From Azoarcus indigens (GTDB taxonomy: Bacteria > Pseudomonadota > Gammaproteobacteria > Burkholderiales > Rhodocyclaceae), in assembly GCF_004361735.1 (NCBI RefSeq), contig NZ_SNVV01000003.1, forward strand, positions 124,001 to 188,000: a DNA stretch of 64,000 nucleotides, written 5' to 3'. The notes beneath the pieces are model-generated. The model did no database searches and was not told the DNA's origin. It worked only from the letters and a program-made list of their open reading frames with translations. Positions 25,711 to 35,594 of this stretch are shown one piece after another. Each line of letters starts with the position of its first letter. The stretch's first letter is position 1. A program made the translations under genes and the position numbers.

Positions 25711-26640
25711 TTATCTCACTGCCGCAATCGATTGCTCAAGGCTGGCTGCATCGTGCGCCGAACCACCTTCGACTTCCTTCGCGATCCGCTTCGTCATGCC
25801 AGCAAGCACTTTGCCCGGACCGCATTCGATAACGTGCCCCATGCCGCGACGCGCCATCTCCTGAATGGTCTCGATCCAGCGAACCGGGGAGAAGGCCTGC
25901 CGGATCAGGGCATCACGAATACGCTCCGGATCCTCATATACCGCGACATCCACGTTGTTCAGCACCTCGATCTGCGGCTTCTGGATGGAAACGCTCGCCA
26001 GACGCTCAGCCAGACGCTCGGCGGCCGGCTTCATCAGAGCGCAGTGGAAAGGCGCACTCACTGGCAGCAGCACCGCCCGCTTGGCGCCCCTTGCCTTTGC
26101 GGACTCGATGGCGCGCTCAACCGCGGCCTTTGCGCCAGCGATCACGATCTGCCCCGGCGCATTCAGGTTTGCAGCTTCGACCACCTCGTCTTGCGCTGCC
26201 TCGGCGCACGCCTCCTTTACGGCATCCACCTCCAGTCCAAGCAGTGCAGCCATGGCGCCTTCTCCGGCGGGCACTGCTTCCTGCATTGCCTGAGCGCGGA
26301 AACGCACCAACGGCACCGCATCCGCGAAGGTCAGAGCCCCCGCCGCAACCAGTGCGGAATACTCACCCAGGCTGTGGCCCGCCACCACCGAAGGACGGGG
26401 GCCACCCGCGGCCAGCCAGGCCCGGTAAACCGCAACGCCGGCGGTCAGCATCAGCGGCTGGGTATTGACGGTGAGCGCGAGCCGCTCCGCCGGACCTTGG
26501 GAAACCATCTCCCACAGATCATCACCCAGCGCCGCCGACGCTTCGGAGAAGGTCTCCCGAATGATAGAGGACTCGCCATAGGCAGCCATCATGTCGACCG
26601 ACTGCGAGCCCTGGCCGGGGAATACCAGCGCAAAAGCCAT
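25711..26640 (-). CDS. fabD: Malonyl CoA-acyl carrier protein transacylase
   Basis: A 309-residue enzyme that loads malonyl groups onto ACP. The FPGQGSQ motif is at residues 8-14, and the nucleophile Ser is in GHSLGEYSALVAAGAL. The active-site His is in PFHCALM. It lies 29 bases after fabH. Confidence 0.97.
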   Translation of the reverse strand: MAFALVFPGQGSQSVDMMAAYGESSIIRETFSEASAALGDDLWEMVSQGPAERLALTVNTQPLMLTAGVAVYRAWLAAGGPRPSVVAGHSLGEYSALVAAGALTFADAVPLVRFRAQAMQEAVPAGEGAMAALLGLEVDAVKEACAEAAQDEVVEAANLNAPGQIVIAGAKAAVERAIESAKARGAKRAVLLPVSAPFHCALMKPAAERLAERLASVSIQKPQIEVLNNVDVAVYEDPERIRDALIRQAFSPVRWIETIQEMARRGMGHVIECGPGKVLAGMTKRIAKEVEGGSAHDAASLEQSIAAVR

Positions 26641-26669
26641 CTTCTCTCCGTGTATCAGGGAAATCAGGA

Positions 26670-27635
26670 TTAGAAATCGAGCAGGGCCGCGCCCCAGGTG
26701 AAACCACCACCCACACCTTCCAGTACCAACCGATGCCCGCGTTTCACCCTGCCATCGCGAACAGCCGTATCCAGCGCAAGAGGAATGGAAGCTGCGGAGG
26801 TATTGCCATGCTGGTCCACGGTTGCAACCACTTTGTCCATCGACAGGCCAAGGCGCTTGGCCGTTGCCTGGATGATGCGGATGTTTGCCTGATGCGGAAT
26901 CAGCCAGTCGATACTGTCGGCGCTGACGCCCGCCTCTTCGATGACTCGATGAGCGACCTCGCCCAGCACACGCACAGCGAATTTGAATACCGCCTGCCCG
27001 TCCATTCGCAGGAAGGGGTCGCCCGTCACCTGTCCGCCAGCAATATTGCCGGGAACGCAGAGAATCGGACTATGGCTGCCGTCCGCCTGCAGAGAAGAAG
27101 CGAGAATACCGGGCTGCTCGGCAGCTTCCAGAACGACGGCGCCAGCCCCGTCGCCAAACAGCACGCAGGTGCCGCGGTCGGACCAGTCGAGGATACGTGA
27201 GAAAACCTCTGCCCCTACCACCAAGGCGCACTTGTGGCTTCCGCTACGAATGAACTTGTCGGCAATGGTCAGCGCGTAGATGAAGCCGCTGCAGACGGCT
27301 TGGACGTCGAAGGCTGCACAACCATTCGTTATGCCCAGCTTCGATTGCAGCAAAGTGGCGGTACTGGGGAAGATGAAGTCGGGGGTAGACGTGGCGACGA
27401 TGATCAGATCCACCTCGTCCGCATGCTTTCCTGCGACCTCAAGCGCACGTTCGGCGGCAATCCTTGCCAGATCACTGGAAGTCACACCGGTCTCGGCAAG
27501 GTAACGTGTGCGGATCCCCGTGCGAGCGGCAATCCACTCGTCCGAAGTATCGATACCCCGCGCAACCAGATCATCGTTGCTTACGGGCGAGCCGGGCAGA
27601 TAACTACCGGTACCGGCAATTCGCGCGTAGATCAT
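26670..27635 (-). CDS. fabH: 3-oxoacyl-[acyl-carrier-protein] synthase III
   Basis: A 321-residue initiating condensing enzyme that joins acetyl-CoA and malonyl-ACP. The catalytic Cys is in [13 protein letters not shown], the His in [10 protein letters not shown] and the Asn in [13 protein letters not shown]. Its ATG overlaps the plsX stop by four bases. Confidence 0.97.
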   Translation of the reverse strand: MIYARIAGTGSYLPGSPVSNDDLVARGIDTSDEWIAARTGIRTRYLAETGVTSSDLARIAAERALEVAGKHADEVDLIIVATSTPDFIFPSTATLLQSKLGITNGCAAFDVQAVCSGFIYALTIADKFIRSGSHKCALVVGAEVFSRILDWSDRGTCVLFGDGAGAVVLEAAEQPGILASSLQADGSHSPILCVPGNIAGGQVTGDPFLRMDGQAVFKFAVRVLGEVAHRVIEEAGVSADSIDWLIPHQANIRIIQATAKRLGLSMDKVVATVDQHGNTSAASIPLALDTAVRDGRVKRGHRLVLEGVGGGFTWGAALLDF

Positions 27636-28648
27636 GCAGCTACCTCGTTCATCGCGGACATGCGCTCAGTGATGCGCTCGATCAGTCGATTCCCTGCCGC
27701 CTCGGCCGCCCGTGCGATCGCCTGCTCGAACGCGTAAGCGTCCGCCGAACCATGACTTTTAACGACCACGCCCCGCAGGCCAAGTAGCGAAGCACCGTTG
27801 TAGCGGCGGTGGTCGACCCTGAATTTGAACCCTTTGAGCGCAGGCATGGCAACAATCGCCATCAACTTGGTCAGCCAGTTCCGGCTGAACTCCTGGCGCA
27901 AGAAGGTGGCGAGCATCTGCGCGAGACCTTCAGAGGTCTTTAGCGCCACATTGCCAACGAAGCCATCGCAGACGACGACGTCGGTAGTTCCCTTGTAGAT
28001 GTCGTCGCCTTCCACGTTACCGTAAAAATTCAACCCGCTGGCGCGCAACAACTCACCAGCTTGCTTGACCACCTCGTTGCCCTTGATCTCTTCTTCGCCG
28101 ATATTCAGCAAACCGACGGAAGGGCGATCCAAATGCTCCACCGCCGCCACCAACATCGCACCCATTACGCCGAACTGCAGCAGATGCTCGGCGGAGCAGT
28201 CCACGTTTGCACCGAGGTCCAGAACATACGTTCGCCCCTTCAGGGTAGGCAGGATGGTGGCGATGGCAGGCCGGTCGATACCAGGCAGCATCTTCAGGAC
28301 AAAACGGGAAATGGCCATCAGCGCGCCGGTATTGCCGGCTGAGACAGCGGCAGAAGCCTCGCCAGTCTTGACCAGATCGATAGCGACGCGCATGGAGGAG
28401 TCTTTCTTGTTCCGCATGGCGTTCGCCGGAGGCTCGTCCATCTCGACGATTTCACTTGCGGCGCGAACACGAAGTCTGTCGCCAAACTCCGAGGCAACCT
28501 GGCTTACCAAGGGCGCAAGCGCTTCTTCGCGACCGACCAAAACTGCACGCGCATCGGGATGACTGCGCAGGAAAGCCAAGGCAGCAGGCACGGTCACGAC
28601 AGGGCCGTGATCGCCACCCATGCAGTCGATTGCAACGGTGACACCCAT
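27632..28648 (-). CDS. plsX: Phosphate acyltransferase PlsX
   Basis: A 338-residue enzyme making acyl-phosphate from acyl-ACP for phospholipid synthesis. It starts [16 protein letters not shown], the family hallmark, and continues with [10 protein letters not shown]. An ATG at 28648 is preferred to a TTG at 28654. A strong terminator hairpin lies 34-71 bases upstream, between it and rpmF. Confidence 0.96.
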   Translation of the reverse strand: MGVTVAIDCMGGDHGPVVTVPAALAFLRSHPDARAVLVGREEALAPLVSQVASEFGDRLRVRAASEIVEMDEPPANAMRNKKDSSMRVAIDLVKTGEASAAVSAGNTGALMAISRFVLKMLPGIDRPAIATILPTLKGRTYVLDLGANVDCSAEHLLQFGVMGAMLVAAVEHLDRPSVGLLNIGEEEIKGNEVVKQAGELLRASGLNFYGNVEGDDIYKGTTDVVVCDGFVGNVALKTSEGLAQMLATFLRQEFSRNWLTKLMAIVAMPALKGFKFRVDHRRYNGASLLGLRGVVVKSHGSADAYAFEQAIARAAEAAGNRLIERITERMSAMNEVAA

Positions 28649-28681
28649 CGGCAACTCGCGTGATTCAGTGGATATTGGGAT

Positions 28682-28719
28682 AAAAAAGGCGGCGCAGGCG
28701 CTATGCGCACTGCGCCGCC
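28682..28719 (-). terminator. Strong intrinsic terminator between rpmF and plsX
   Basis: On the minus strand GGCGGCGCAG pairs perfectly with CTGCGCCGCC, with further GCGC/GCGC pairing inside, and a TTTTTT run follows. It lies inside the conserved yceD-rpmF-plsX-fab order, so it probably lets most transcripts end after the ribosomal protein gene and only some read into the lipid genes. Confidence 0.85.
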
Positions 28720-28739
28720 TCCTGTGTCAGGAAGCGGGC

Positions 28740-28919
28740 TTACTCACCCTTGGTCTTGACGACCTTCTTGCCGCGGTAGTAACCGTTCGGACTGATGTGG
28801 TGACGCAGATGCACTTCACCAGTGGTCGCCTCAACCGCCAGGGAGGGCGCGGTCAGGAAATCGTGCGCACGGTGCATACCACGCTTGGACGGGGACTTCT
28901 TGTTCTGTTGGACAGCCAT
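28740..28919 (-). CDS. rpmF: 50S ribosomal protein L32
   Basis: A 59-residue basic protein, [20 protein letters not shown] at the N-terminus and [20 protein letters not shown] at the end, both typical of proteobacterial L32. It lacks the four Cys of zinc-binding L32 forms. AGGAGC precedes the ATG at 28919. It sits between yceD and plsX as in E. coli. Confidence 0.97.
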   Translation of the reverse strand: MAVQQNKKSPSKRGMHRAHDFLTAPSLAVEATTGEVHLRHHISPNGYYRGKKVVKTKGE

Positions 28920-28946
28920 GTATTGCTCCTAAAACAAATATTGCGC

Positions 28947-29462
28947 CTAGGTCTTGCTGCCGCTGCTACGCAGCGTCGCCAGCACGGCAAAAGGCGATTT
29001 CTCATCCACCGCACCTTCAGGGCGCGGCGGCTCGCAACTGTCGTGTCGCGGCGCGATCGGCATGGCGAGCAGGATTTCTTCCTCAATGAGCGAAATCACA
29101 TCAAGATCTTCATCGACCTCGAATGCATCCACCTCATCGTTTTCCAACTCGTCATCGGGAATGGCCTGCCCTGAACGGACTGGCTGCAACTGCGCATCCA
29201 CCGCAAGATCCCAAGCGAAACCACCCAGGCAACGCTGGCAGCGCAAGGATAATTGCCCTCGCAACTCCAGAGCCAGCCTTGGCCTGCGATTCGCATCCAG
29301 CGATCCATCAAGCCGGTAGGCAACTTCACCCGCCTCGTCGTACAACAAATCAGCCAGACGCCCCAGCCCGCTAACCGCAACCGTTCCCACCATGCTGCGG
29401 CCTTCAGCAGCAAACCGGAACGGATCTGGAATCAGCCTCGAGGGAGCGCCTTGGTTCGACAT
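28947..29462 (-). CDS. yceD: YceD/DUF177 family protein
   Basis: A 171-residue protein of the DUF177 family. YceD homologues affect 23S rRNA accumulation, and the gene is nearly always next to rpmF. A CxxC pair (LRCQRCLGGF) and a downstream acidic stretch (DDELENDEVDAFEVDEDLD) are family features. The ATG at 29462 lacks a Shine-Dalgarno sequence, and a promoter -10 lies only 10-13 bases upstream, suggesting a leaderless or nearly leaderless mRNA. Confidence 0.88.
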   Translation of the reverse strand: MSNQGAPSRLIPDPFRFAAEGRSMVGTVAVSGLGRLADLLYDEAGEVAYRLDGSLDANRRPRLALELRGQLSLRCQRCLGGFAWDLAVDAQLQPVRSGQAIPDDELENDEVDAFEVDEDLDVISLIEEEILLAMPIAPRHDSCEPPRPEGAVDEKSPFAVLATLRSSGSKT

Positions 29463-29471
29463 AAGGGCAGC

Positions 29472-29501
29472 ATGATATTATTTTTCAATTCGCTGTGTCA
29501 A
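29472..29501 (-). promoter_or_regulatory. yceD-rpmF promoter with a very short leader
   Basis: On the minus strand TTGACA (29501-29496) is followed by overlapping -10 candidates TAATAT (15-base spacing) and TATCAT (18-base spacing). Transcription would start about 3-6 bases before the yceD ATG. Confidence 0.6.
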
Positions 29502-29538
29502 AGACCTCAAGCAATTCCACTTCTGGCCGCGCCTGTCA

Positions 29539-30114
29539 ATGAAGCTAGTTCTCGCCTCTACCTCGGCTTATAGAAAAATGCTGCTCGAACGCCTTCGACT
29601 CCGCTTCGAGACAGATAAGCCGGAAACCGATGAAACAGCGCTTCCCGGCGAAGCGCCGGCAGCCACTGCAGAACGCCTGTCCGTAGAGAAGGCCCGGGCA
29701 GTCGCCTCCCGCCACCCGGACGCACTCATCATTGGCAGTGACCAGGTTGCTTACCTTGGGGTCGAGGTCTTCGGCAAGCCGGGCACAACCGAGAATGCCG
29801 TGCGCCAACTCCAGCGTATGCGGGGCGAGACCGTTGTCTTCCATACCGCCTTGACGCTGCTCAATACCCGCAGCGGCGCCACCCAGACGGTTGGAGTTCC
29901 GACGCACGCCCGTTTTCGCCAGCTTTCTGACGAGGAAATCCGGCGTTACGTCGAGAAGGAAAAACCCCTTGACTGCGCTGGCAGCGCCAAATCGGAAGGG
30001 CTAGGCATTGCATTGCTGGAGGCCATGTCGGGCGACGACCCCACCGCCCTGATCGGCCTTCCCCTTATCGCGCTGTCTCGCATGCTACGCCACGAGGGGC
30101 TCGACATCCCTTGA
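29539..30114 (+). CDS. yceF: Maf-like nucleotide pyrophosphatase (YceF type)
   Basis: A 191-residue house-cleaning pyrophosphatase. It begins KLVLASTSAYRKMLLERL, as Maf proteins do, with the catalytic SDQVA region and EKEKPLDCAGSAKSEGLG. The latter's CAG rather than the usual YDKAG marks the YceF subgroup, which hydrolyses 7-methyl-GTP. It is divergent from yceD, the same neighbourhood as in E. coli. Confidence 0.9.
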   Translation: MKLVLASTSAYRKMLLERLRLRFETDKPETDETALPGEAPAATAERLSVEKARAVASRHPDALIIGSDQVAYLGVEVFGKPGTTENAVRQLQRMRGETVVFHTALTLLNTRSGATQTVGVPTHARFRQLSDEEIRRYVEKEKPLDCAGSAKSEGLGIALLEAMSGDDPTALIGLPLIALSRMLRHEGLDIP

Positions 30115-30148
30115 AGGGGTAACGGGCAGCCCTTTACCTCAGGAGCCG

Positions 30149-30490
30149 CTAAGGCCCCTCTTCAACCACGAAGACTTCGCCACCCCGCTCCCTCATGGTC
30201 AGTTGGGGAAGACGGCCTCCCTTGCAGGGGCCCATCACGCAGAAACCTGTGCGTGGCTCGTAATGCGCACCATGGACTGCGCACAGCAAGTAGTGGCCAG
30301 TCAAATCGAAGAATTTTCCTTCCAGCCAGTCCAGCTCAACCGGAACATGGGCGCATCGATTCAGATAGCCATGCACCACCCCTGCGTATCGCACCGCGAA
30401 GGCAGGCTCTTCACCCACCAGGAAGCGCACTCCGTCCCCGCCGTCCCGCAACTGCTCGGAAAGGCAGATCAAACGTTCTCTCTCAGCCAT
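30149..30490 (-). CDS. Rieske [2Fe-2S] domain protein
   Basis: A 113-residue single-domain ferredoxin-like protein. The cluster ligands are visible as CAH (about residues 42-44) and CAVH (68-71, in LLCAVHGAHYEP), i.e. CxH-x(n)-CxxH. The start overlaps the end of the HAD gene by 22 bases. Small Rieske proteins after rluC and a phosphoglycolate phosphatase-like gene are common in betaproteobacteria, but their partner is unknown. Confidence 0.87.
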   Translation of the reverse strand: MAERERLICLSEQLRDGGDGVRFLVGEEPAFAVRYAGVVHGYLNRCAHVPVELDWLEGKFFDLTGHYLLCAVHGAHYEPRTGFCVMGPCKGGRLPQLTMRERGGEVFVVEEGP

Positions 30491-31125
30491 GCATCTAGCG
30501 CCTGAGGGGAATCAAGACAGGCCAGCGGCTCTTCCGCCACCAGCAACTCCACCGGATGGGCGCCGAAACTGACCGCCAACCCCGCCGTCCCGGCGTTCTT
30601 CGCCATCTGCATGTCGTGAGTAGTGTCACCTATCATCAGCGTGCGGCCGGGCGACACACCAAATTCTTCCATCAGCTCATGCAACATTGCCGGATGAGGC
30701 TTGGAAAAACACTCGTCGGCGCAGCGGGTGGCATGAAAGTGCCGTTCCAGGCCGGAGTGCGCCAGCGCCCGCTGTAGCCCTACCCTGCTCTTGCCGGTGG
30801 CCACCGCCAGCATTCGCCCACTTGCTCCCAGCCACGTCAGCATCTCATCCACCCCCGGAAACAGCGTGAGCTCGGTATCTCGCGATAGATAGTGGTGGCG
30901 ATAGCGCTCCACCATGCGCGGATAGTCCTCGGCTTTGAGCTCCGGTACCGCATGACTCAGCGCGTCGGTCAAACCCAGGCCGATGACGTAGCGGGCGCGC
31001 TCTTCCTTCGGCTCCGGCAGGCCAAGGTCCTTCGCTGCCGCAAGGATCGACCGAACAATGGCGGCAGCCGAGTCCATCAGAGTGCCATCCCAATCGAATA
31101 CAAGCAAATCGAAACGGCTAGCCAT
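30469..31125 (-). CDS. HAD-family hydrolase, phosphoglycolate phosphatase-like
   Basis: A 218-residue haloacid dehalogenase-type phosphatase. The nucleophile motif DWDGTLMDS is near the N-terminus, the Lys motif KPHPAML follows at about 150, and GDTTHDMQMAKNAG is motif III. The ATG at 31125 overlaps the rluC stop by 8 bases. An in-frame ATG at 31140 is possible. Substrate cannot be read from the sequence. Confidence 0.87.
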   Translation of the reverse strand: MASRFDLLVFDWDGTLMDSAAAIVRSILAAAKDLGLPEPKEERARYVIGLGLTDALSHAVPELKAEDYPRMVERYRHHYLSRDTELTLFPGVDEMLTWLGASGRMLAVATGKSRVGLQRALAHSGLERHFHATRCADECFSKPHPAMLHELMEEFGVSPGRTLMIGDTTHDMQMAKNAGTAGLAVSFGAHPVELLVAEEPLACLDSPQALDAWLRENV

Positions 31126-32077
31126 TTCCTTCTGCCTCATTTCTGTCCAGCTTGTCGACAAACGCTTGCAACTCCTCCGGCAACGGCGCCGAAAGGGTCA
31201 CCTGAGCGCCGGAAAGCGGATGACTGAAACTCAGCCGGGCCGCATGCAGGAACATTCGGCGCAACCCCTCCCCTTCCAGCGCCTTGTTCAGGGTGAAGTC
31301 GCCATACTTGTCATCCCCGCAGAGGGGAAAGCCCAGGCTAGCAAGATGAACGCGAATCTGGTGAGTTCTGCCCGTCTTCAGCTCGACCTCGACGAGGCTA
31401 AAACGGCGCCATCGCCGGACCAGGCGCACGATGCTGTGCGCCGGCTTCCCATCAGGCGAGACGCGTACCCTGCGCTCGCCCTCCGGTGTCAGATACTTGA
31501 ACAAGGGGGAGCGGACGTGCTGCACCGGATTCATCCACTGCCCAGCCACCAACGCGAAGTAGCGCTTCTCCATGCGCCCTTCACGCATCATGTCGTGCAA
31601 GCAGGTCAGCGACGAGCGCTTCTTTGCCACGATCAGCAGACCTGAGGTCTCCCGGTCCAGGCGGTGAGCCAGTTCCAGCATGCGCGACTCGGGGCGCTGC
31701 ACCCGCAGCTGCTCGATCACGCCATGATTTACCCCACTCCCTCCGTGCACCGCCTTGCCTGAAGGCTTGTCGATGACCAGCAGCGCATCGTCCTCGTACA
31801 CCACGGGCAGCGGCTTGCCCGCCGGCGGCGGCCCTTTGGCCGCCCCTTCGGAAACGCGCATCGGAGGAATGCGAAGCTGGTCGCCTTCCATCAGGCGATA
31901 AGTCGGCTGCACCCGACGACCATTCACCCGTACCTCGCCGCCGCGCAGGATGCGATAGACGTGACTCTTGGGAACCCCTTTCGCCAAACGCAGCAGGAAG
32001 TTGTCGATGCGCTGGCCGGCAGCGCTTTCATCGACGCGTTCATGCCTCACTGCAATCGCTTTGCCTTGTATCGTCAT
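31118..32077 (-). CDS. rluC: 23S rRNA pseudouridine synthase RluC
   Basis: A 319-residue RluA-family enzyme that modifies 23S rRNA uridines 955, 2504 and 2580 (E. coli numbering). An S4 domain at the N-terminus (RIDNFLLRLAKGVPKSHVYRIL, then GEVRVNG) is followed by the catalytic motif HRLDRETSGLL with its conserved Asp and by RTHQIRVHLASLG. The ATG at 32077 (MTIQGKAIAV) is chosen, since the longer upstream frame enters the rne promoter region. It is divergent from rne, as in many proteobacteria. Confidence 0.94.
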   Translation of the reverse strand: MTIQGKAIAVRHERVDESAAGQRIDNFLLRLAKGVPKSHVYRILRGGEVRVNGRRVQPTYRLMEGDQLRIPPMRVSEGAAKGPPPAGKPLPVVYEDDALLVIDKPSGKAVHGGSGVNHGVIEQLRVQRPESRMLELAHRLDRETSGLLIVAKKRSSLTCLHDMMREGRMEKRYFALVAGQWMNPVQHVRSPLFKYLTPEGERRVRVSPDGKPAHSIVRLVRRWRRFSLVEVELKTGRTHQIRVHLASLGFPLCGDDKYGDFTLNKALEGEGLRRMFLHAARLSFSHPLSGAQVTLSAPLPEELQAFVDKLDRNEAEGNG

Positions 32078-32491
32078 CCTGAAATATACTTCGCAGCGGT
32101 TGATTCCGGTCGCGGTCGGCTTTCCCCTCGCGCCATAAGGCGGTGGCGGAATGGCGACAATGAGCCCTCTGGAGTGCTCCCGATCAACCGAAAGCGTGCC
32201 ATTAAAAGCCCAAAAAGGCGTCGATGGTAACGCAACCAATAAACTTCGACATACACCCATCCATCTATCCAGGTGGATTTAGTCGCGTAACACACGCAGG
32301 ATCAAATGTTTCGGCTCGCGGGTCCACGGAAACCCGGGCGGGAACAAGAGAATATCGACCAGCCGACCCATCTTCGCCTATTCATAACAACCGGATGAAA
32401 GCAGCCCTAACCAACCGCTCCTGAACCCGGAAAGCACGATGGTGCGCGCCGTTCGTCCTGCCCGTGTGTCGTACGCGGGAGAACGATCCAA
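32078..32491. other. rluC-rne divergent region, probable rne 5' leader
   Basis: This 414-base stretch has no credible gene. It should hold the rluC promoter and a long rne leader. A small hairpin CGGGT/ACCCG (32319-32336) and GCAC-GATG-GTGC (about 32433-32444) are the only structures I can see. In E. coli the rne leader mediates RNase E autoregulation. Whether that holds here is an inference. Confidence 0.45.
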
Positions 32492-35400
32492 ATGAAGCGC
32501 ATGCTTTTCAATGCGACGCAGGCCGAGGAACTCCGCGTCGCAATCGTGGATGGTCAGAAACTGATCGACCTCGATATCGAATCGGCCGCCAAAGAACAAC
32601 GCAAGAGCAACATCTACAAGGCGGTCATCACCCGCATCGAGCCCAGCCTCGAAGCCGCTTTCGTCGATTACGGCGCAGAACGCCACGGTTTCCTGCCATT
32701 CAAGGAAATCGCGCGTAGCTATTTCCAGCCCGGGGTTGAAGCCAGCAAGGCCAGCATCCGCGAAGCCCTCAAGGAAGGCCAGGAACTCATCGTCCAAGTC
32801 GAGAAGGATGAGCGCGGCAACAAGGGCGCCGCGCTGACCACCTATATCTCCTTGGCCGGACGCTACCTCGTCCTGATGCCCAATAATCCACGCGGTGGCG
32901 GCGTTTCCCGCCGGGTGGAGGGCGACGAGCGGGCCGAGCTGCGCGACGTCATGGATCAGTTGCAGGTTCCGCAGGGCATGAGCCTCATCGCTCGCACCGC
33001 AGCCATCGGCCGCAGCGCAGAGGAACTGCAGTGGGACCTCAACTACCTGCTCCAGCTGTGGACTGCCATCGAAGGCGCGGCGCAGAACCAGAGCGGCGCC
33101 TTCCTCATCTACCAGGAAGGCAGCCTGGTCATCCGGGCGATCCGCGACTACTTCCAGCCGGACATCGGCGAGATCCTCATCGACACCGACGACATCTTCG
33201 AGCAGGCCCAGCAGTTCATGGCCCACGTGATGCCGGGCAATGTGAACCGGGTCAAGCGTTACCACGATGACGTTCCACTGTTTTCCCGTTTCCAAATCGA
33301 GCACCAGATCGAGTCCGCCTACTCCCGCCAGGTGAACCTGCCTTCCGGCGGTGCGGTGGTGATCGACCACACCGAGGCACTGGTCTCGGTGGACGTGAAC
33401 TCCGGTCGCGCAACCAAGGGCGCGGATATCGAAGAAACCGCCTTCCGCACGAACCTGGAAGCAGCCGACGAAATCGCCCGCCAACTACGCCTGCGCGACC
33501 TTGGCGGCCTCATCGTCATCGACTTCATCGACATGGAGTCGCAGAAGAACCAACGGGAAGTGGAGAATCGCCTGCGCGACGCCCTGCGCCACGATCGCGC
33601 TCGCGTCCAGACCGGCAAGATCAGCCGCTTTGGTCTGCTGGAACTCTCCCGGCAGCGCCTGCGTCCTGCGCTGGCGGAGACCAGCTATATCCCCTGCCCG
33701 CGGTGCAATGGCACTGGCCACATTCGTAGCACCGAATCCTCCGCGCTGCACATCATCCGCATCCTCGAAGAGGAAGCAATGAAGGAAAATACCGGCGCGG
33801 TGCACCTGCAGGTGCCGGTCGACGTCGCCACTTTCCTGCTCAACGAGAAGCGGGTGGACATCGCCCACATCGAGATGCGCCACCGCGTGCAGCTCATCAT
33901 CGTGCCCAACCGTCACCTCGAAACGCCGCAGCACGAGATCATCCGCCTGCGCCACGACCAGCTGAACCAGGAAGAGATCGCCCTCGCCAGTTATCAGATG
34001 GTGCAGAAGCCGGCCGAGAAGGAAGTCGGGGTCCAGAGCAAGAATGGCGACAAACCCGCCCGGCAGGAAGCCGCAGTCAAGGGTATCTCGCCGGAGCAGC
34101 CCGCGCCGGTCAGCGAACCCCGCCCGGTCGCCGAAGTGCCGGCCGCCGTACCGGCTCCGGCTGCTGGCGGCATCATTTCCCGCCTGCTGGGCTGGCTGAT
34201 GGGTGGCCCCAAGGCCGCACCCGTGCCGCCGGCCGTGGAAGCACAGCCCAAGCGCGAGGGCCGTGGTCGCAGCGAACGCAATGGCGACGGTCGCCGCAAT
34301 GGCGGCAGTCGCAACCGCCGCGATGGTCAGACCCGTAATGAACGCGACGGCGAGGAACGCAACGGCCGCAGCAACCGTGGTGATCGCGGCGAGAATGCCG
34401 AGCGCGCGGCAAGGCAACAGACCACCGCGACTCAGGAGCGGCCCGAACGAGGCGAACGCACCGAACGAGGCGAACGCACCGAACGCACCGAACGCGGCGA
34501 GCGTCCGGAACGAGGCGAAGGCGGCCGCAACCGCGGCCGTGGCCAGCGTGGCGGCCGCAACGAGGAAAACCTCCAGGCTGAGAAGGTGGCGGAGAAGACG
34601 GTAGAAGCCATGGCGGCCGAGAGCGCAGCAGTAGCCGCCAGCGCGGCCGAAGCGCTGCCCGACTCAGCTCCCGCCACCGACGAGGCCGATGCGGCACCGG
34701 AAAAGCGCCGCCGCCGCAGTCGTGGCCGCCGGGATCGGCGCAATGCCGAAGGAGCACCGGAAGTGAACGGTGAAGAGATCTCTTCGGTGGAGAGCCAGGA
34801 CGGAGCGGAGGCATCGACCGTTGTGACGGAGGCAGCTTCTTCCGTCGAGGCAGTCCTTGCAAGCGCACCGGAGAGCACAAACATCGGAACGGGAGCGCCC
34901 GCTCACTCTGCGCTTGAGGTCACGTCAGCCGCCGAGAGGGCAGCGGAAACCCAAGAGGCCGTGGTTGAAGAGCCCGTGGCCATCGATGCGCCGGCCGGCG
35001 AGCTTCAACCCGCCGAACCTCAACCTGCAGCGGTCGCGGAAAGCCAGACGATTCAGCCCGCTGCAGAAGCCGAGGTGCTTGACGTCACGACGGAGCAGGA
35101 TCTCGCGCCCGAGGCGGAGCTGCCTGTGGCTGTCGCTCAAGCCCAGTCCGAAATGGAAGCGACCGCAGAGGCTGCTCAAGCCCCCGAGGTAGCCCTGTCC
35201 CCTGTTGCGCTCGAGCCTGCTGCCGAGGCGCCCGCGGCTGTTGCCGAACCGATCCTCGAGGAGGCTCAACAACCTGAAATCACCGCGGTGGAACGGACGG
35301 CAGCGTCCCAGGTCGAAACGGGTCGCGAGTCTTCGGCTCCTATCGATCTGGGTAGCAGCGGCCTGGTCATGATCGAGACCGACCGGAGTAAGTCGGCGTT

Positions 35401-35506
35401 TACGAATGGCGAACCCGAAGCTCCCGCTCAGCTCGGCCGCAAACCCCGCCGCTCCAGCGCCGCTCTGACCAACGAACCGCTGCAGCAGGTCGAAACGCGC
35501 AAGTAA
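32492..35506 (+). CDS. rne: Ribonuclease E
   Basis: A 1004-residue endoribonuclease and degradosome scaffold. The N-terminal half has the S1 domain ([32 protein letters not shown]), the catalytic acidic residues around [13 protein letters not shown] and IVIDFIDM, and the Zn-link CPRCNGTGH. The C-terminal half is disordered. Residues about 585-690 are an Arg-rich RNA-binding stretch containing a repeated [20 protein letters not shown] pattern, and the last 250 residues are Ala/Glu-rich. The tail lacks obvious similarity to the enterobacterial degradosome motifs. Confidence 0.95.
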   Translation: MKRMLFNATQAEELRVAIVDGQKLIDLDIESAAKEQRKSNIYKAVITRIEPSLEAAFVDYGAERHGFLPFKEIARSYFQPGVEASKASIREALKEGQELIVQVEKDERGNKGAALTTYISLAGRYLVLMPNNPRGGGVSRRVEGDERAELRDVMDQLQVPQGMSLIARTAAIGRSAEELQWDLNYLLQLWTAIEGAAQNQSGAFLIYQEGSLVIRAIRDYFQPDIGEILIDTDDIFEQAQQFMAHVMPGNVNRVKRYHDDVPLFSRFQIEHQIESAYSRQVNLPSGGAVVIDHTEALVSVDVNSGRATKGADIEETAFRTNLEAADEIARQLRLRDLGGLIVIDFIDMESQKNQREVENRLRDALRHDRARVQTGKISRFGLLELSRQRLRPALAETSYIPCPRCNGTGHIRSTESSALHIIRILEEEAMKENTGAVHLQVPVDVATFLLNEKRVDIAHIEMRHRVQLIIVPNRHLETPQHEIIRLRHDQLNQEEIALASYQMVQKPAEKEVGVQSKNGDKPARQEAAVKGISPEQPAPVSEPRPVAEVPAAVPAPAAGGIISRLLGWLMGGPKAAPVPPAVEAQPKREGRGRSERNGDGRRNGGSRNRRDGQTRNERDGEERNGRSNRGDRGENAERAARQQTTATQERPERGERTERGERTERTERGERPERGEGGRNRGRGQRGGRNEENLQAEKVAEKTVEAMAAESAAVAASAAEALPDSAPATDEADAAPEKRRRRSRGRRDRRNAEGAPEVNGEEISSVESQDGAEASTVVTEAASSVEAVLASAPESTNIGTGAPAHSALEVTSAAERAAETQEAVVEEPVAIDAPAGELQPAEPQPAAVAESQTIQPAAEAEVLDVTTEQDLAPEAELPVAVAQAQSEMEATAEAAQAPEVALSPVALEPAAEAPAAVAEPILEEAQQPEITAVERTAASQVETGRESSAPIDLGSSGLVMIETDRSKSAFTNGEPEAPAQLGRKPRRSSAALTNEPLQQVETRK

Positions 35507-35520
35507 GCGCCTGATGGCAA

Positions 35521-35556
35521 AACAAAAAAGCCATCCCTTGGGATGGCTTTTTTGTT
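35521..35556. terminator. Bidirectional intrinsic terminator between rne and LMW phosphatase
   Basis: AAAAAAGCCATCCC and GGGATGGCTTTTTT form a near-perfect stem of about 16 pairs with a two-base loop. T runs on both strands let it terminate rne (plus) and the convergent uvrB-phosphatase transcript (minus). Confidence 0.92.
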
Positions 35557-35594
35557 GGACAATCTGCGGAAAGCACGTCAGCCCATGAACTACC

